A DNA stretch of 64,000 bases from JAGOMW01 sp964644075 (GTDB lineage: Bacteria > Patescibacteriota > Gracilibacteria > BD1-5 > UBA2023). Made by a program: the position numbers and the translations under genes. Positions within the stretch are counted from its first letter, which is position 1, and the number at the start of each line of letters is the position of its first letter. The notes below the pieces were generated by a model that had not been told where the DNA came from, made no database searches, and saw only the letters and a program-made list of their open reading frames with translations. This document shows, one piece after another, positions 41,241 through 53,279 of this stretch. The stretch spans positions 124,001 to 188,000 of the forward strand of contig CAZXUQ010000002.1 of NCBI GenBank assembly GCA_964644075.1, read 5' to 3'.

Positions 41241-43049
41241 ATGTGTGGCATACTCTGATCAGTAGGATCCTCGACATCTCGCGAAAGATTTCAAACGGCT
41301 CTCGATCTCATGACTTCGCGTGGGCCTGATGCATGAGCGATCTGGAATGAATGAAAGCTCAATTTCGGACACAGGCGACTCTCTATCATCGATACCTCAA
41401 GCGACGCCAATCAGCCATTTCAAAGTGGTGACTATACTATCGTTTTCAATGGTGAAATCTATAACTATAAAAGTGTTCGAGAAAAACTTATCGCGCTCGG
41501 ATACACATTTCGCACGACATCAGATACGGAAGTCCTCATAAAATCCTATGAAGCATGGGGCAAAGACTGTACTGTCGAACTCGATGGAATGTGGGCTTTT
41601 GTCATCTATGACAAAAAAAGGAATCTTCTCTTTTTTTCTCGTGACCGTATCGGAGAAAAACCCTTACTCTATAGTGTTACAAAAGATGGAATAATTTTCG
41701 GCTCTGAGATGCGAAGCATGCTCGCACTCTTGGATACATCCCCGAAACCAGCGCTCTCCGCTCTCTCACAGTTTGGGGTATATAACTTTCGACATATCCC
41801 CTCTCCTCTCACTCCGTTTGAAGATATATACAAACTCGAACCCGGATATTCGCTTACGTATTCTCTCGAAACAGGAGAGATCGAGAAGGAAAAATATTTT
41901 ATACTCGAAAGGCAACCAGTAGCCGGAGATCCTGTCGAACTCTGCGACAAACTCATGAGAGAATCAGTTGCTCAGGCATGTTATGCAGAAGTTCCTGTGG
42001 GCGTGCTGCTCTCATGAGGCGTAGACTCATCTCTCATCGCCTCTCTCATGCAGGATCGTGAAATTATGACGTATTCTCTCTGATGGGATGAGCATGATGA
42101 AGAAATAATCCGAGCCAAGGACATCGCAGAGCACCTCGGACTCAAAAATACAACGATATACTATAAAGAGTATATGGAGAATGTAAATCTTATCGATATT
42201 ATAAAGAAAAATATTCATCACTACGGGGAACCGATCAACCTTTTTCAGATCATCTATACCGATATCCTTCTCACACGTATGAGACAGGATGGGATCAAGG
42301 TCGTCGTGGGAGGCAATGGAGCAGATGAGTTATTCTATGGATACGACGGGATGAATACTCTCTCATTTCTCTCTCGTGTGAAATCGATCACAGATATACT
42401 TCGGCTTTCGTGGATATTTCGCCTATTTCCGAAGATCTCATTTCTCTCTCAAAGAGGAGAAAACACGAAAGTATCTCTCTATGAGAAAATCCTTCGGGAG
42501 ACTCCCTATCTCAAAGAGGAGTATCGAGTATTTCACTATACAGATATCCTCAGAGAATATGCTCTGGAACTCCCGAGAAAAAGTCTGCTCGAGATATTTT
42601 CATGGCTCGGCCTGCGTGTAGAAAATGAACACTCGATCACTCTCGTCTGAGATATCGCAGGGAGTATGACTGGGATGGAGGTACGTACACCTTTTCTCTC
42701 GAAGGAAATCCTCTCATTTTCTACCAATCTCGATACAAAATATAAAGTCAGATCCTATTTCTCAAAACGCGAAAATAAATATGTCCTCAAAAAAGTTCTC
42801 GAAAAATACCTCCCTACTTCCCTCGTATATCGAAAAAAGATGGGATTCGGATATGGGATACGTTATGATGATTTTGTAGTGAAATATAAGACAGAATTTG
42901 ACTACTACTTCGAACATATCCTTCCACAGATTCCGATCTATGAGACAGAGAAAGTGCAAGAAATGCTTGCATGAAACGAAAAAAAAGATACAAATACGCT
43001 CATAAACATCCTCATCATGTGTATTTGGTGGGAAAAATTTATCATATAA
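41241..43049 (+). CDS. asnB: AsnB-type glutamine amidotransferase (asparagine synthetase family), copy 1
   Basis: A 602-residue protein. Cys2 in MCGILGSVGSS is the glutaminase nucleophile; FNGEIYNYK, RTTSDTEVLIKSYEAWG and FVSRDRIGEKP-like FFSRDRIGEKP form the amidotransferase domain. LLSGGVDSSLIA, with TGA at the first Gly, is the synthetase P-loop; VVGGNGADELFYGY and TGMEVRTPFLSKEI follow. In polysaccharide loci such proteins often amidate uronic acids (for example WbpS), and uronate-making dehydrogenases lie downstream, so that role is likely here. Confidence 0.9.
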
Positions 43050-43062
43050 GTCACTAAAATCT

Positions 43063-43668
43063 ATGTTCGAATACAGCGGTCAAACACGCGCGAGTCTCAA
43101 AAATATCCCTAAGCTTTCCTCGAAAATACAATCACTTGTGACTGGGAAAAAACACGTTCTCGATATCGGATGTGCAAGTGGATGGTTCACGCACTATATC
43201 GATAGTGATGCATCCTATACTGGGATATCCTACAGTCAGTCAGATATAGATGTGATAGAGAAGATGGGGCATACGGCACATCTGGTCAATCTCGATACAG
43301 AGCCACTTCCCCTCCCTGATATGAGTGTTGATCTTGTCTTTATTAGCCATGTCGTAGAGCATTTCGAAAAAGCTGAACTCATCGCCCTCATGAACGAGTG
43401 TCGACGTGTTATGAAAGATGGTGGTGTGATTATCCTGATGACTCCAACAGACTATCATCCATTTTTTTATGCAGAATGGACCCATGTTCGACCGTATAAC
43501 CACGGGAGTCTCCCTGGGCTTCTTCGTGATTTTGATTTCCGAGATGTCGACTGGACTTATCCAGCACTTTCATGGCTCCCTCAGAAATGGCAGGCACTCC
43601 TCAGATTTCCATTTTTCTTTTTGAAACCATTTCTCTGGAAAGAGGTCGCAAGTTGGGGAACAAAATAA
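43063..43668 (+). CDS. Class I SAM-dependent methyltransferase
   Basis: A 201-residue protein. HVLDIGCASGWFTHYID is SAM motif I; VNLDTEPLPLPDMSVDLVFI motif II; HVVEHFEKAELIALMNECRR and VMKDGGVIILMTPTDYH motifs post-II and III. The type matches Methyltransf_11 enzymes of glycan loci. Acceptor unknown. It lies 13 bp past asnB copy 1. No TGA. Confidence 0.88.
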   Translation: MFEYSGQTRASLKNIPKLSSKIQSLVTGKKHVLDIGCASGWFTHYIDSDASYTGISYSQSDIDVIEKMGHTAHLVNLDTEPLPLPDMSVDLVFISHVVEHFEKAELIALMNECRRVMKDGGVIILMTPTDYHPFFYAEWTHVRPYNHGSLPGLLRDFDFRDVDWTYPALSWLPQKWQALLRFPFFFLKPFLWKEVASWGTK

Positions 43669-43671
43669 TCT

Positions 43672-44622
43672 ATGTTCATCACATTTATCCTCCCGACATA
43701 CAATAGAAAAACCCTCGTCCAAAAAGCGATCGCCTCTGTGGAGAATCAAAAGTGACAGGAACACTACGACTGGGAACTCATCGTGATCGATGATGGATCA
43801 ACAGATGGGACCAGTGAAGTCCTCAGGGAAATCGCATCAAAAAATCCTCGCATCAAGCTCATCTCACAAAAAAACTCATGAGTATGAAGCGCGAGAAATA
43901 GATGACTTGAAATTATGAGTTCTGAGAGTGACTATATAGTACTCGTCGATAGTGATGATGAGCTTCTTCCTGATTGCATCGATTTTTTTCTCAGCAAAAT
44001 CCAGACCGAAGATCCTCAAGTCATGTGATGGTACTACCTCTGTGAAGATCAGGATGGTGGGATCATCGGCGATAAGAAAATCCTTCTCGGAAAGAAACAG
44101 AGAGACTTTACCTACGAAGAATTCCTCAAGTGAGAGATCAATGTCGAGATGGGCATCATGGTACGATCAAGCATCTTTCGAGATGAGCCAAAACTCAGAT
44201 TCCCAGAAGATATCATCACAGAGACCGTCATGTGGTCGAAAATGTGGCAATATTTTGAGAAACACTGATATATGATACGGCTCTATGATTATGTCGGACG
44301 GCTCTATAGAACTGAACATACTGAAGCAAGTCGTATCACCAAGACGATCTCGCCTGATCGCTTCAGAAAAAATGCCATCGGAAATGAGCGTGTTATCGAG
44401 ACTATAGGAGATGATCTCGAGAAACGCGGATATCATGCGAGCTATGCTGATCTTTTTTTTCGTGCTGGGATCAACTATATTCTCTCCTGAGATATCAAAA
44501 AATGAAGAAATCTCATAAAAAAGAGTCTCAAAAAACATTGGGGATTCTTACATTTTCTTATTCTCGGATGTTCATATATATCAACTCGTTTTATTCTCAG
44601 TCTTTATAGACTCTATATCTAA
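43672..44622 (+). CDS. Family 2 glycosyltransferase
   Basis: A 316-residue GT-A protein. ITFILPTYNRKTLVQKAIAS, WELIVIDDGSTDGTSEVLRE and YIVLVDSDDELLPDCIDFFL hold the DDG and DxD metal-binding motifs. The C-terminal 40 residues are hydrophobic and may associate with the membrane. Nine Gly are TGA. TAA stop overlaps the convergent methyltransferase stop by 4 bp (CTAA). Confidence 0.9.
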
Positions 44623-45416
44623 GACTTTCTGGTGATGACCATGAGTGTCGGGGAAGTATATCGGTTAGAAAAATCTATCCCGAGTTTAGCACAGATGATA
44701 AAAATAGGATCCAAGATAAGTCGCTGAAATCCAAATGCCATCATACGAAGTTTTTCAAGAATTGGGTTTTTGTAAGCAAAGGCTCATGCGTTCGCAAGTC
44801 CACCGATCGGACGGATTTCAAGAGTTTTTCCAAATGGAGCAAAAAGTTCACGGAGTTTTTCGATATTCATGATCGAGGTATTATGAATATCAATGATATC
44901 CTGTGTGACGAAGTATTTATTCCATCTTGAGAGATTGGGTATCGTAATCACGAGAAGTCATCCTGATTTTAGGAGAGAAAAATGTCGAGAGATCACATCG
45001 CTTGTATTATCAAAGTGCTCGATAAAACCGACAGAATAAACAATATCATACGATTCTTTCTTTGACGAGAGGACTTTGTCATCAAAAAAATCGCCAAAAA
45101 TAATCTCTGGTGTCACACCTGTTCAGGCAAAATTCTTTTTGGTCGCCTCGACTCCATCTCCACTATACTCAATCCCTGCAGGATCGAGATCAAAACGAGA
45201 GGCAAACTGGAGGAGGTAGTTTCCCGGAGCACACCCAACTTCGAAAATATTTTTATACCCTTTTTTCAAGTATTTTCTGACATATCTATAGAACTGCCAA
45301 TTATGAAATCCTACGAGAAACCAATCAATAAATGGCATCTTGATAAGACTTTTAATAATGATACTTTTATCCCTATGAACACCATCCCAATATGATTTTT
45401 CTGAAAGTTCTTTCAT
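44619..45416 (-). CDS. Class I SAM-dependent methyltransferase
   Basis: A 265-residue protein. IFEVGCAPGNYLLQFASRFD is the SAM motif I, followed by PAGIEYSGDGVEATKKNFAG, IVYSVGFIEHFDNTSDVISR and LLKSGGLLVITIPN. Belongs to the Methyltransf_23-like group common in polysaccharide clusters. It begins 2 bp after the next upstream methyltransferase stop on the same strand; several Gly are TGA. Confidence 0.85.
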
Positions 45417-45418
45417 GA

Positions 45419-46267
45419 TTAGTTCTTTGTAAATAAAAACTCATTGCACCCAATACTTCGTACCTCTATACCCTTTTCAAAAGTATAGCCCTGACTCGTA
45501 TAGTACTCTCGTATTTGTTTATATGAAGCGTGCTCGTAGGGATAACCTCCGAGCCAATCCTCGACGTCGACAAAGAAATCCATCCCACGAAGCGCATGTT
45601 TTCTATAGTCTCTGATATAGGTATACGGATTTTTACCACTTGCTCCAAGTCCAGCTATGAGATAGAGAGTATACCATCATTTCATAAATGGACGGATCCA
45701 TTTTTTGCCAGCGTAGAGAGCTTTTGCCTTTTCCCAAAATGTACTCGTCCCTTCGACTATACGAGTATTCGTATTGTAGAGAGCAATATAGAGCTTACTT
45801 TCTGGGTGACAGAGATTTATAATGTTTTCTAATCATCTCCACATATCACCACTGTGATGGATCACTCCCCAGCTATAGACGATGTCATATCTTCCGAGAG
45901 AGATGATATAGTCATGATCGAGTACTGATCACTTTTCGATCTTCCAGTCCGCTTCAGAGATTTGGTACTTTTGGCGGAGAAATCGTGTACACTCGAGACT
46001 ATTGTCATCGATATCGACACTCATCACTCGGGCTCAGAGGAGAGCAAAACAGAGGGACATGAGTCCACTTCCACTTCAGAAATCTATCACCGTTTTTCAA
46101 CGTATGGCTTCTTCTCATCCGAGAAATGTGATCAGGTGATTTTTTGCACAGTCGATTTTCTCGTCATCGAGTTTTTCGAGAAAATCTTTCCAGTTTTTTC
46201 CGAAACTAAATTGTTCTTGGTAAATATTTTCGTAGAGAGGCATCTGAGGTAAGGTTAAGAAATCCAT
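45419..46267 (-). CDS. Class I SAM-dependent methyltransferase
   Basis: A 282-residue protein. VIDFGSGSGLMSLCFALLGA is motif I, MSVDIDDNSLECTRFLR and VYSWGVIHHSGDMWRGLENI are II and post-I. The alternative start ATG at 46279 is four codons upstream; both overlap the 3' end of asnB copy 2 (13 or 25 bp). About ten Gly are TGA. The last third (GGYPYEHASYKQIREYYTSQ) resembles the domain that follows the fold in glycan methyltransferases. Confidence 0.85.
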
Positions 46268-48180
46268 CTTTTCTTCCATCTATTCAGGAGAAAAAGTTTT
46301 ATTTTGAATACATTGTAGACTTGATTATCAGAGACGAGTGCGTGATCTCGGTAGAATTCATACCACTCTGTACTTATGATTCCCAGAGAATAGAGCTCTT
46401 CGAGTCCAGTATTGAGTTCGCTTGTGTATTTTTCAGAGAGGATCCACTGTGTAATCGGTGGTTCAAATCATTTTTTCCCTCGAGATACGATCGCTCTCGG
46501 TACGAGTGGTGCGATGATATCTCGCATGAGGATCTTCGTTTTTCTCGTGTTCACTTTCCACTTAGTAGGAATAGTCCGAGCATATTTGATAAATCGGTAA
46601 TCGAGAAATGGACTCCTCACTTCGAGAGATTGGCTCATACTTGCCCGATCGACTTTCACGAGGAAGTTATCTGGGATAGTATTGTAGAGGAGATCAAAGT
46701 TGATAATCGTCTCTACGAAATTCCCTCTATTTTTCGCGAGGAGATATCGGAGTTTTTCTCTGGTCCACGCCTTGTAAGACTCAGGTCGATAGAGTGTCGA
46801 TCCACCGAGCTCAGCATAGAAATCCTCCTTCGGGAATGTCGATACACGAAATGCTTCTCTCAGTTTGGAAAGAAGAGAAAGGTTATTGCTCGTTGCGGGA
46901 ATAATTTTTGCAAAGAATTTGCGAACAAAGAGTGGTAAGCGGTAGAGAATCTCCATCTGTGCCGCAATTTGGTGCATCATATATCAACCGAAGACTTCAT
47001 CTCCGCCATCTCAGGAGAGAGATACAGTGACATGTTCTCGAGCGAGACGACTCACGAATGTGGTCGGAAAACTCGAATAATCTCAGAAAGGCTCATCATA
47101 GTGGTAAGCGATCGTATCAATCATTTTCTCGAAATCTCCTTCTCGAAAATACTCATGATGATGGAGTGTTCCAAATGCATCTTTCACGATATCGACATAT
47201 GGAGTCTCATCATATTTTCCATCGAATCCGATGGAAAACGTATGAAGTTTTTCCTTCTCGACATGATGCGTCATGAGTGCCACGACCGTCGAACTATCGA
47301 GTCATCATGAGAGAAATGCTCATACAGGAACATCGGCGGAAAACATACGAATCTTGACTGCATCTTCGAGAAGATTTCGTCCATCTTCTATGAGTTTCAT
47401 GCGGTCGTCACTCGGAGTGAAATCTGGGATCTCATAATACATGCTATCAGTCATGACAATCTTACCATCCATAAACTGAAGGAGCATATTGTGTCATGCT
47501 TCAAGTTTTTTTACATTTTTATAGATCGTATGGGGCGCTGGTATGTATCCCGTCGTGAAGAAAAAATCAATTGCCTCTGGATTAATATTTTCTTTTTTTG
47601 CGAGAGTGAGATCTTCATGAGAAAGTATTCCCTTGAGTTCGCTCGAAAAAACAAACCGTTCTCCATCGAGGTAATAATAAAGCGGCTTTTTCCCGAGACG
47701 ATCTCGTGATACAAAGACACTCCCATCTCGCATATCGAGGAGAACGAGTGCCCACATACCGTTCCACTTTTCGACACATTTATCTCACCAGTAGTGATAT
47801 GATGCGAGGATAACTTCTGTATCTGATCCAGTAGTAAATGCATAGCCTGCTTCAGTAAGCTCTTTTTTTACATCGAGATAGTTATATATTTCTCCGTTAA
47901 ATGTGATCGCGAGATCGTAGTGTTCCTGTTTTTCGAATCGATCGTTCGAAGCTCAGTGACCGTGAGTATAGTACATCGGTTGATGTCCTCTCGGAGAAAG
48001 GTCTATGATCGAAAGGCGAGCTTGTCCGAGTGCTGCCTGAAATCCATCCCTGAGGGAAAAAATATCAGCACCAGTATCATCAGGACCACGGTGATGAAGA
48101 GCCTGATTCATCTTATTGATACGCTCAAACATCTCTCCAGAAGAAAGTGTTTTCGAGATGAATCCATTTATACCACACAT
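46255..48180 (-). CDS. asnB: AsnB-type glutamine amidotransferase, copy 2
   Basis: A 641-residue protein. MCGINGFISK gives Cys2; NKMNQALHHRGPDDTG and FNGEIYNYLDVKKEL, then VSRDRLGKKPLYYY form the glutaminase domain; PVGAFLSGGLDSSTVVALM is the synthetase P-loop and SLSGDGGDEVFGGY, SLEVRSPFLDYRFIKYA follow. Like copy 1 it is likely to amidate a sugar carboxylate rather than free aspartate. The two copies differ substantially, so they may act on different sugars. Three Gly in the second half are TGA. Confidence 0.9.
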
Positions 48181-48182
48181 AA

Positions 48183-49454
48183 TTAGAGACTCTTATAGCG
48201 AGGAAAGTTTTTGTCACGAAAGCGTCACTTGAGATCATAAATAATTCCAGTTTCATCGATAAAATTCGCGAGTTCAATATCAGCAAATTCGCGATGATTT
48301 TGTGCAAATATGACTCCGTCATATCGACCAGCGAGTTCAGTGATAACCTCATCACGAGACATATGAAGCTCATGAAAATCGTAATCAGTAGCATATGGAT
48401 AGTATGGATCATATCCGATAATTTCGATACCAAAATCTTTGAGCTCCTTGATCGTAAGAGAAATTTTTGAATTACGAAAATCTGGAACATTTTCCTTAAA
48501 TGTGAGTCCAAGGATAAGAATACGGGCTCACTCGACTTTTTTCCCACTCTTGATGAGGAGTTTCACAACTTGATTTGCTACCCAGAGTGGCATATCATCA
48601 TTGATACGACGACCTGCGAGGATTACTTCAGGTTGCATACCGAGCTTCTGAGCACGTTTAGCGAGATAGTATGGATCTACTCAGATACAGTGTCCTCCCA
48701 CGAGACCAGGAGTAAACTTGAGAAAATTCCACTTCGTCCCCGCTGCCGCGAGAACATCATAAGTGTTGATCCCGAGCTTATCACAGATTTTGGAGAGTTC
48801 GTTCATAAATGCGATATTGATATCGCGCTGGGTATTTTCGATGATTTTTGCTGCTTCTGCGACCTTGATCGATGATGCACGGTGAATACCAGCCGTCACG
48901 ATCGAACCATAGACATCTGCTATCACTTCGAGTGCCTGAGCATCAGACCCTGAGACAACTTTTACGATCTTGTCGACCGTGTGTTCTTTATCACCTGGGT
49001 TGATACGCTCTGGTGAGTATCCGAGTTTAAAATCAGTACCGAGCTTGAGTCCACTTTCTTTTTCGAGGATAGGGAGACAGACCTCCTCTGTTGCACCAGG
49101 ATCAACCGTAGATTCATAGACGACGATTTGTCATTTTTGGAGGATTCTCCCGATTGTTTGTGAGGACTTGATAAGTGGAGTATAGTCAGGATCATTGTTT
49201 TCGTTGACAGGCGTGGGTACTGCTACAATGATAACCTCAGCTCGCTTCATATCGAGAGGATTATCCGTGTAGAGGATGTTCACTTCCTTGATTTTTTCAC
49301 CGACTTCATGGGTCACATCGATCCCAGCACGGAGCTCGGAAAGTTTTTTTTGTGAGATTTCGAAACCGATCACATCGTGACCAGCACGAGCAAAGTGGTA
49401 AGCGAGAGGAAGTCAGACATAACCAAGTCCGACGATGGCAAGTGTGCGTGGCAT
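48183..49454 (-). CDS. UDP-N-acetyl-hexosamine dehydrogenase (WbpA/WbpO/TviB-like)
   Basis: A 423-residue protein. LAIVGLGYVGLPLAYHFARA is the NAD Rossmann motif with TGA at the third Gly; IIVAVPTPVNENNDPDYTPL, VYESTVDPGATEE, GYSPERINPGDKEH and the catalytic TPGLVGGHCIGVDPYYLAKR (Cys) are the WbpA/TviB signatures. It oxidises C6 of a UDP-HexNAc to the uronic acid. It lies in a run with the epimerase and Ugd. Stop TAA. Confidence 0.93.
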
Positions 49455-49455
49455 A

Positions 49456-50424
49456 TTATATTTTGAGAGTATGATTTTGTGTATAAGAAAGGAACCACTG
49501 TATCGTTTTTTCTACTCATTCATCGATCGAAGTTTGTGGAGTCCATGAGAGAACATCCCGAGTATGATCGATATCAGCCCAGGTTGCTGGCACGTCTCCT
49601 GTTTGGATAGGGAGGTAGTTTTTGATCGCTTTTTTTCCGAGAGCATTCTCTATACGAGTTATCACACTCTCGAGTTCGACTGGCGTATCGGATCAGAGAT
49701 TGAAAACTTCGCATGGAGAAATAGTATCTATAGATCTCACAACACCATCGACAATATCATCAATGTACGTAAAATCTCGCTTCATTTTTCCATAATTAAA
49801 AACATCTATAGGTTCTCACTTCATGATCTTATCAGCAAAGATCAGCATCATCATATCCGGTCGGCCAAATGGTCCATAGACAGTAAAAAAACGGAGTCCT
49901 GTCGTCGGAAGTCCAAATGGGTGCGAGTATGCATGAGCAATGAGCTCATTGGCTTTCTTGGTTGCTGCATACATCGCCATAGGGTGATCAGTCTTATCAT
50001 CCACAGAAAATGGTTGCTTTGTATTCGTTCCATAGACACTCGAACTCGACGCATAGACAAAATTTTGCACTTGGTATTCTTTGGAGAGATCGATGATATT
50101 GAAGAATCCTATGAGGTTCGAATCGACATAGGCTCGTGGATTTTTGAGAGAGTATCGTACGCCTGCCTGTGCTGCGAGATTACATACCCGATCTGGTTTT
50201 TCTGTCGAAAATACCTTCTCCATAGCCTCTCGATCTTCGAGGGCAACTTTATAAAATCGAAAATTTGGGTATTTTTCTAGATTATGTCGACGATATTCCT
50301 TTATCGAGACATCGTAGTAAGGGTTTTCGTTATCCAAACCGATGACAGTATCACCACGCTCGAGGAGATGTTTTGCTGTGTGGTATCAGATAAAACCACT
50401 GGTTCATGTGAGGAGAATTTTCAT
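49456..50424 (-). CDS. NAD-dependent epimerase (UDP-glucuronate 4-epimerase type)
   Basis: A 322-residue SDR protein. MKILLTGTSGFIGYHTAKHL has the TGxxGFIG motif (two Gly are TGA). VCNLAAQAGVRYSLKNPRAY, VYASSSSVYGTN, YAATKKANELIAHAYS give the Ser and YxxxK catalytic set; TGLRFFTVYGPFGRPDM is the substrate loop of UDP-uronate epimerases. It converts UDP-GlcA to UDP-GalA or the like. 2 bp separates it from the dehydrogenase downstream and 9 bp from Ugd. Confidence 0.92.
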
Positions 50425-50433
50425 AGGAAGAGA

Positions 50434-51723
50434 TTAGCAACCGATACCAAAGTAAGAATATCCGAGAGACATGAGTGCTTCTTTTGGGAGAATATTTCGA
50501 CCATCGAAGATGGTTTTATCTCTGAGAGTGAGACGAGAGAAATCTTCTTTTTGTATACGAGTATCTTCAAGAGTAACGATAAGACAGTCTGCTCATAGAA
50601 AAAGATCTTCAAAGTTTTCACAGACAGTTACTTTCGAGGCAAGTGAATGTCTCATAAAATTTACTCTTGCTTTTTCTGTATAGTCATGTACTCGGATATT
50701 TGCTCCATGGGAAAGGAGGAGACTGATGACTTCGATACCCTTTGATTCTCTGAGATCATCAGTATCTGGCTTGAATGCGAGACCCGAGAGGGCAAAAGTT
50801 TTCCCATCGAGATTATCATGATAGTATGCGAGGATTTTCGATACAAAATATACTGCCTGCTCACTATTGACTCGATCTACTTGGTCGATGATTTCTCCAT
50901 GAAGTCCATGAGATGCAAACTGGTGCATAAGTGATCGTACATCTTTCGGGAAGCAGCTCCCTCCATATCAGAGACCCGGTGAGAGATGCTTTGATCCGAT
51001 ACGAGGATCGGTTCACAGAGCATGAGTGATCGTTCGTATATCAGCCCCTGCCTTATCAGAAAGACGTGCAACTTCATTCATAAAACTCAATTTTGTAGCA
51101 AGAAAAGCGTTGGCAGCATACTTGATAAGTTCTACTGTCTGCCAATTCCCTTCTATAATCTCAACTCATTCTTTTTTAAAATAGTCGTAAACTGATCGTA
51201 CTTTTTGTTTTATTCCTTCAGATTCACCTTCTCTATATCCCAGGATTACGCGAGATGGATGAAAAAAATCATAAATTGCGACCCCTTCGCGTAGGAACTC
51301 TGGATTGCTTACGACAGAGTTTTTCTCACCGAGAAATTCGTACACCATAGCGTTGGTTCCCATAGGAACGGTAGATTTTACGATAACAATCTCGTTGCCA
51401 GTAAGGATAGATTTGAGTCACTCACACGCAGATCTCAGATATGAGAGATCTGTTTTCCCTTCACTGTCCTGGGGTGTCGGTACACAGAGGAATATAATAT
51501 CAGCTCCCGATGCAACATTTTTATCGAGAGTAAATTCGATATTTCCATGCACTTCTTGGAGAAGCTCAGGGAGATCATTTTCATATATGGGAGGAATACC
51601 TTGTTTGAGAAGGGCAATTTTTTCCTCGACAACATCGACAGCAGTGACTTGGTAGCCGATTTTCGCCAGCCCAACTGCTTGGATGAGTCCCACATATCAT
51701 GTACCGATAACAACAATTTTCAT
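50434..51723 (-). CDS. ugd: UDP-glucose 6-dehydrogenase
   Basis: A 429-residue protein. MKIVVIGTGYVGLIQAVGLA binds NAD (one Gly is TGA), then IFLCVPTPQDSEGKTDLSYL, VKSTVPMGTNAMVYEF, SNPEFLREGVAIYDFFHPSR and the catalytic GGSCFPKDVRSLM. It turns UDP-Glc into UDP-GlcA, which feeds the adjacent epimerase. Two different dehydrogenases in one locus suggest two uronic acids in the glycan. Confidence 0.93.
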
Positions 51724-51819
51724 GAGAAGTATATTGCTCTATTTTGGCTTGAGTAAAAAGAAAATACCAAAAGAGTATATGAAGACTTCTCTCTTTTACA
51801 AGCTTTTGAGAAGGAGCAA
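51724..51819. other. Intergenic gap, likely operon boundary
   Basis: About 95 AT-rich bases between ugd and the UbiA gene, both on the minus strand. No strong hairpin or RNA was seen. It is the longest gap in the minus-strand half of the glycan locus and probably holds the ugd-epimerase-dehydrogenase promoter. Confidence 0.4.
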
Positions 51820-52683
51820 TTAGGACAAACTCAAAATAGTAAGTATAAATATAACTATCCCCGATGAAAGTATCCAAAAATCTCCGAGAAGAATATCCTC
51901 GATACTCCGTGATCGATCATGTTCTCAAAATATCACTGAGAGATACCTTACGACGAGAAATGTAAAAAACGGAACGCTATACACCATAAGACTTTCTTTG
52001 TGTTCGCTATAAATATAAAATATATAGATTACGATCATGATCGTCGTCATCATCGAGAGTGCGATGATGAGAAAATTTTCACTATACTGTGAGAGCACTT
52101 TTCTCGTCGGAGCTCAGAAAGTCAGTTCCTGGTAACGCTTGGAAAACCCGAACCAAAGTGACACAAAAAAAGTCATCGAGAGAAGCCAGAGTGATGGCGA
52201 TAGTCATAGCACCTCACTTCCGATCATGATACGTAGGAGAAAGCCGATCGAGAGGGAAAAAACATCGATAAGAAATTGTTCTTTTAAGATAAATGAGTAG
52301 AGAAGTGTATAGATAAGGTAGACGAAAAAAAGACTCAGCATCCGTTCACCAAAAAATGTGGCGACAAGACTCAATGAGGTAAGCATGAGGAACATGCTCC
52401 ATACTCAGGCTGATCTCTCGCTGATAAGCCCACTCGCGATAGGACGATATCGTTTTTTTGGGTGGAGTACATCTTTTTCTTTATCATGGAGATCGTTGAT
52501 GATATAGGTTGCTCAGGAAAACACGGAAAAAAGAAATGCAATACTCACGACCGAGAGAAAAACACTCTCATCTCCTGAAAGTCACGAAAAAATCATCGGA
52601 AAAAAGATGAAACTATTTTTTATCCATTGTTTCGGTCTGAGAACTTTTATATAGTTCGAGATGGAATTTAGAAATTTTTTCAT
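51820..52683 (-). CDS. UbiA-family prenyltransferase (decaprenyl-phosphate phosphoribosyltransferase-like)
   Basis: A 287-residue polytopic membrane protein. YIKVLRPKQWIKNSFIFFPM, GATYIINDLHDKEKDVLHPK and KKRYRPIASGLI hold the first Asp-rich NDxxDxxxD-like site; LWFGFSKRYQELTFGAPTRK is the second region of DPPR synthase (Rv3806c-like). This subfamily moves phosphoribose to a polyprenyl phosphate, giving a pentose donor for wall glycans. The HAD gene upstream overlaps its start by 16 bp, a pairing that is often one fused protein elsewhere. About five Gly are TGA. Confidence 0.87.
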
Positions 52684-53276
52684 ACAAAAAAGAGGCGAAG
52701 AAAAAAGAAAAAGGCAGCAAATAATTTTTTGATTTTTATGAGGAGTATTTGCATTCTGCTCACGTTCTCGACGAGAAGAAAATTCGGATGTCTCGAGAGA
52801 ACCTGTTTTTCGAATACATCGGAAATAAGTACATCGTCATGTCTCATAAGTCGTATCTTATCCTCACTCGTAAATCGGAAAAGAGAACATGATCAGACGA
52901 TACCAATCAATTCTATCCCAAAATGCCCAAGAAGATGTGCGAGATAGGGCGAGAGTTCTTCGAGAAAGTGAAAGTTACTGCGCGAGAGGATGATGACTTT
53001 TTTGAACTGATATCGACGCATAAGCTCTACAAAATGGCGAGAGATCGAAACATAGCGAAAAAGTTTTTGGCGCGCGAATATATCAGCAAAAAGTTTCGGA
53101 AAAAATCGACGCATAATATAAATCCTCGAAAAAAGCATCGCATCATATGGCGTAATCGTATCATCAAGGTCACTAAATACAACATCATGATGTGTATGAA
53201 AAAGGGAGCGAAGACTCTTGATCTTTTCTTGTTTTGAAGTTTCGTGAGTGATTATGGCATGGATAGCTTCCTGCAT
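52668..53276 (-). CDS. HAD-superfamily phosphatase-like protein
   Basis: A 202-residue protein. HDVVFSDLDDTITPYDAMLF carries the DxDxT nucleophile loop; VIILSRSNFHFLEELS holds motif II-like Ser; EDKIRLMRHDDVLISDVFEK the Lys and a terminal Asp. In DPPR-type pathways a HAD phosphatase removes the 5-phosphate after the UbiA transfer, so it likely works with the overlapping UbiA gene. The C-terminal 25 residues are hydrophobic. Three Gly are TGA. Confidence 0.8.
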
Positions 53277-53279
53277 AGA

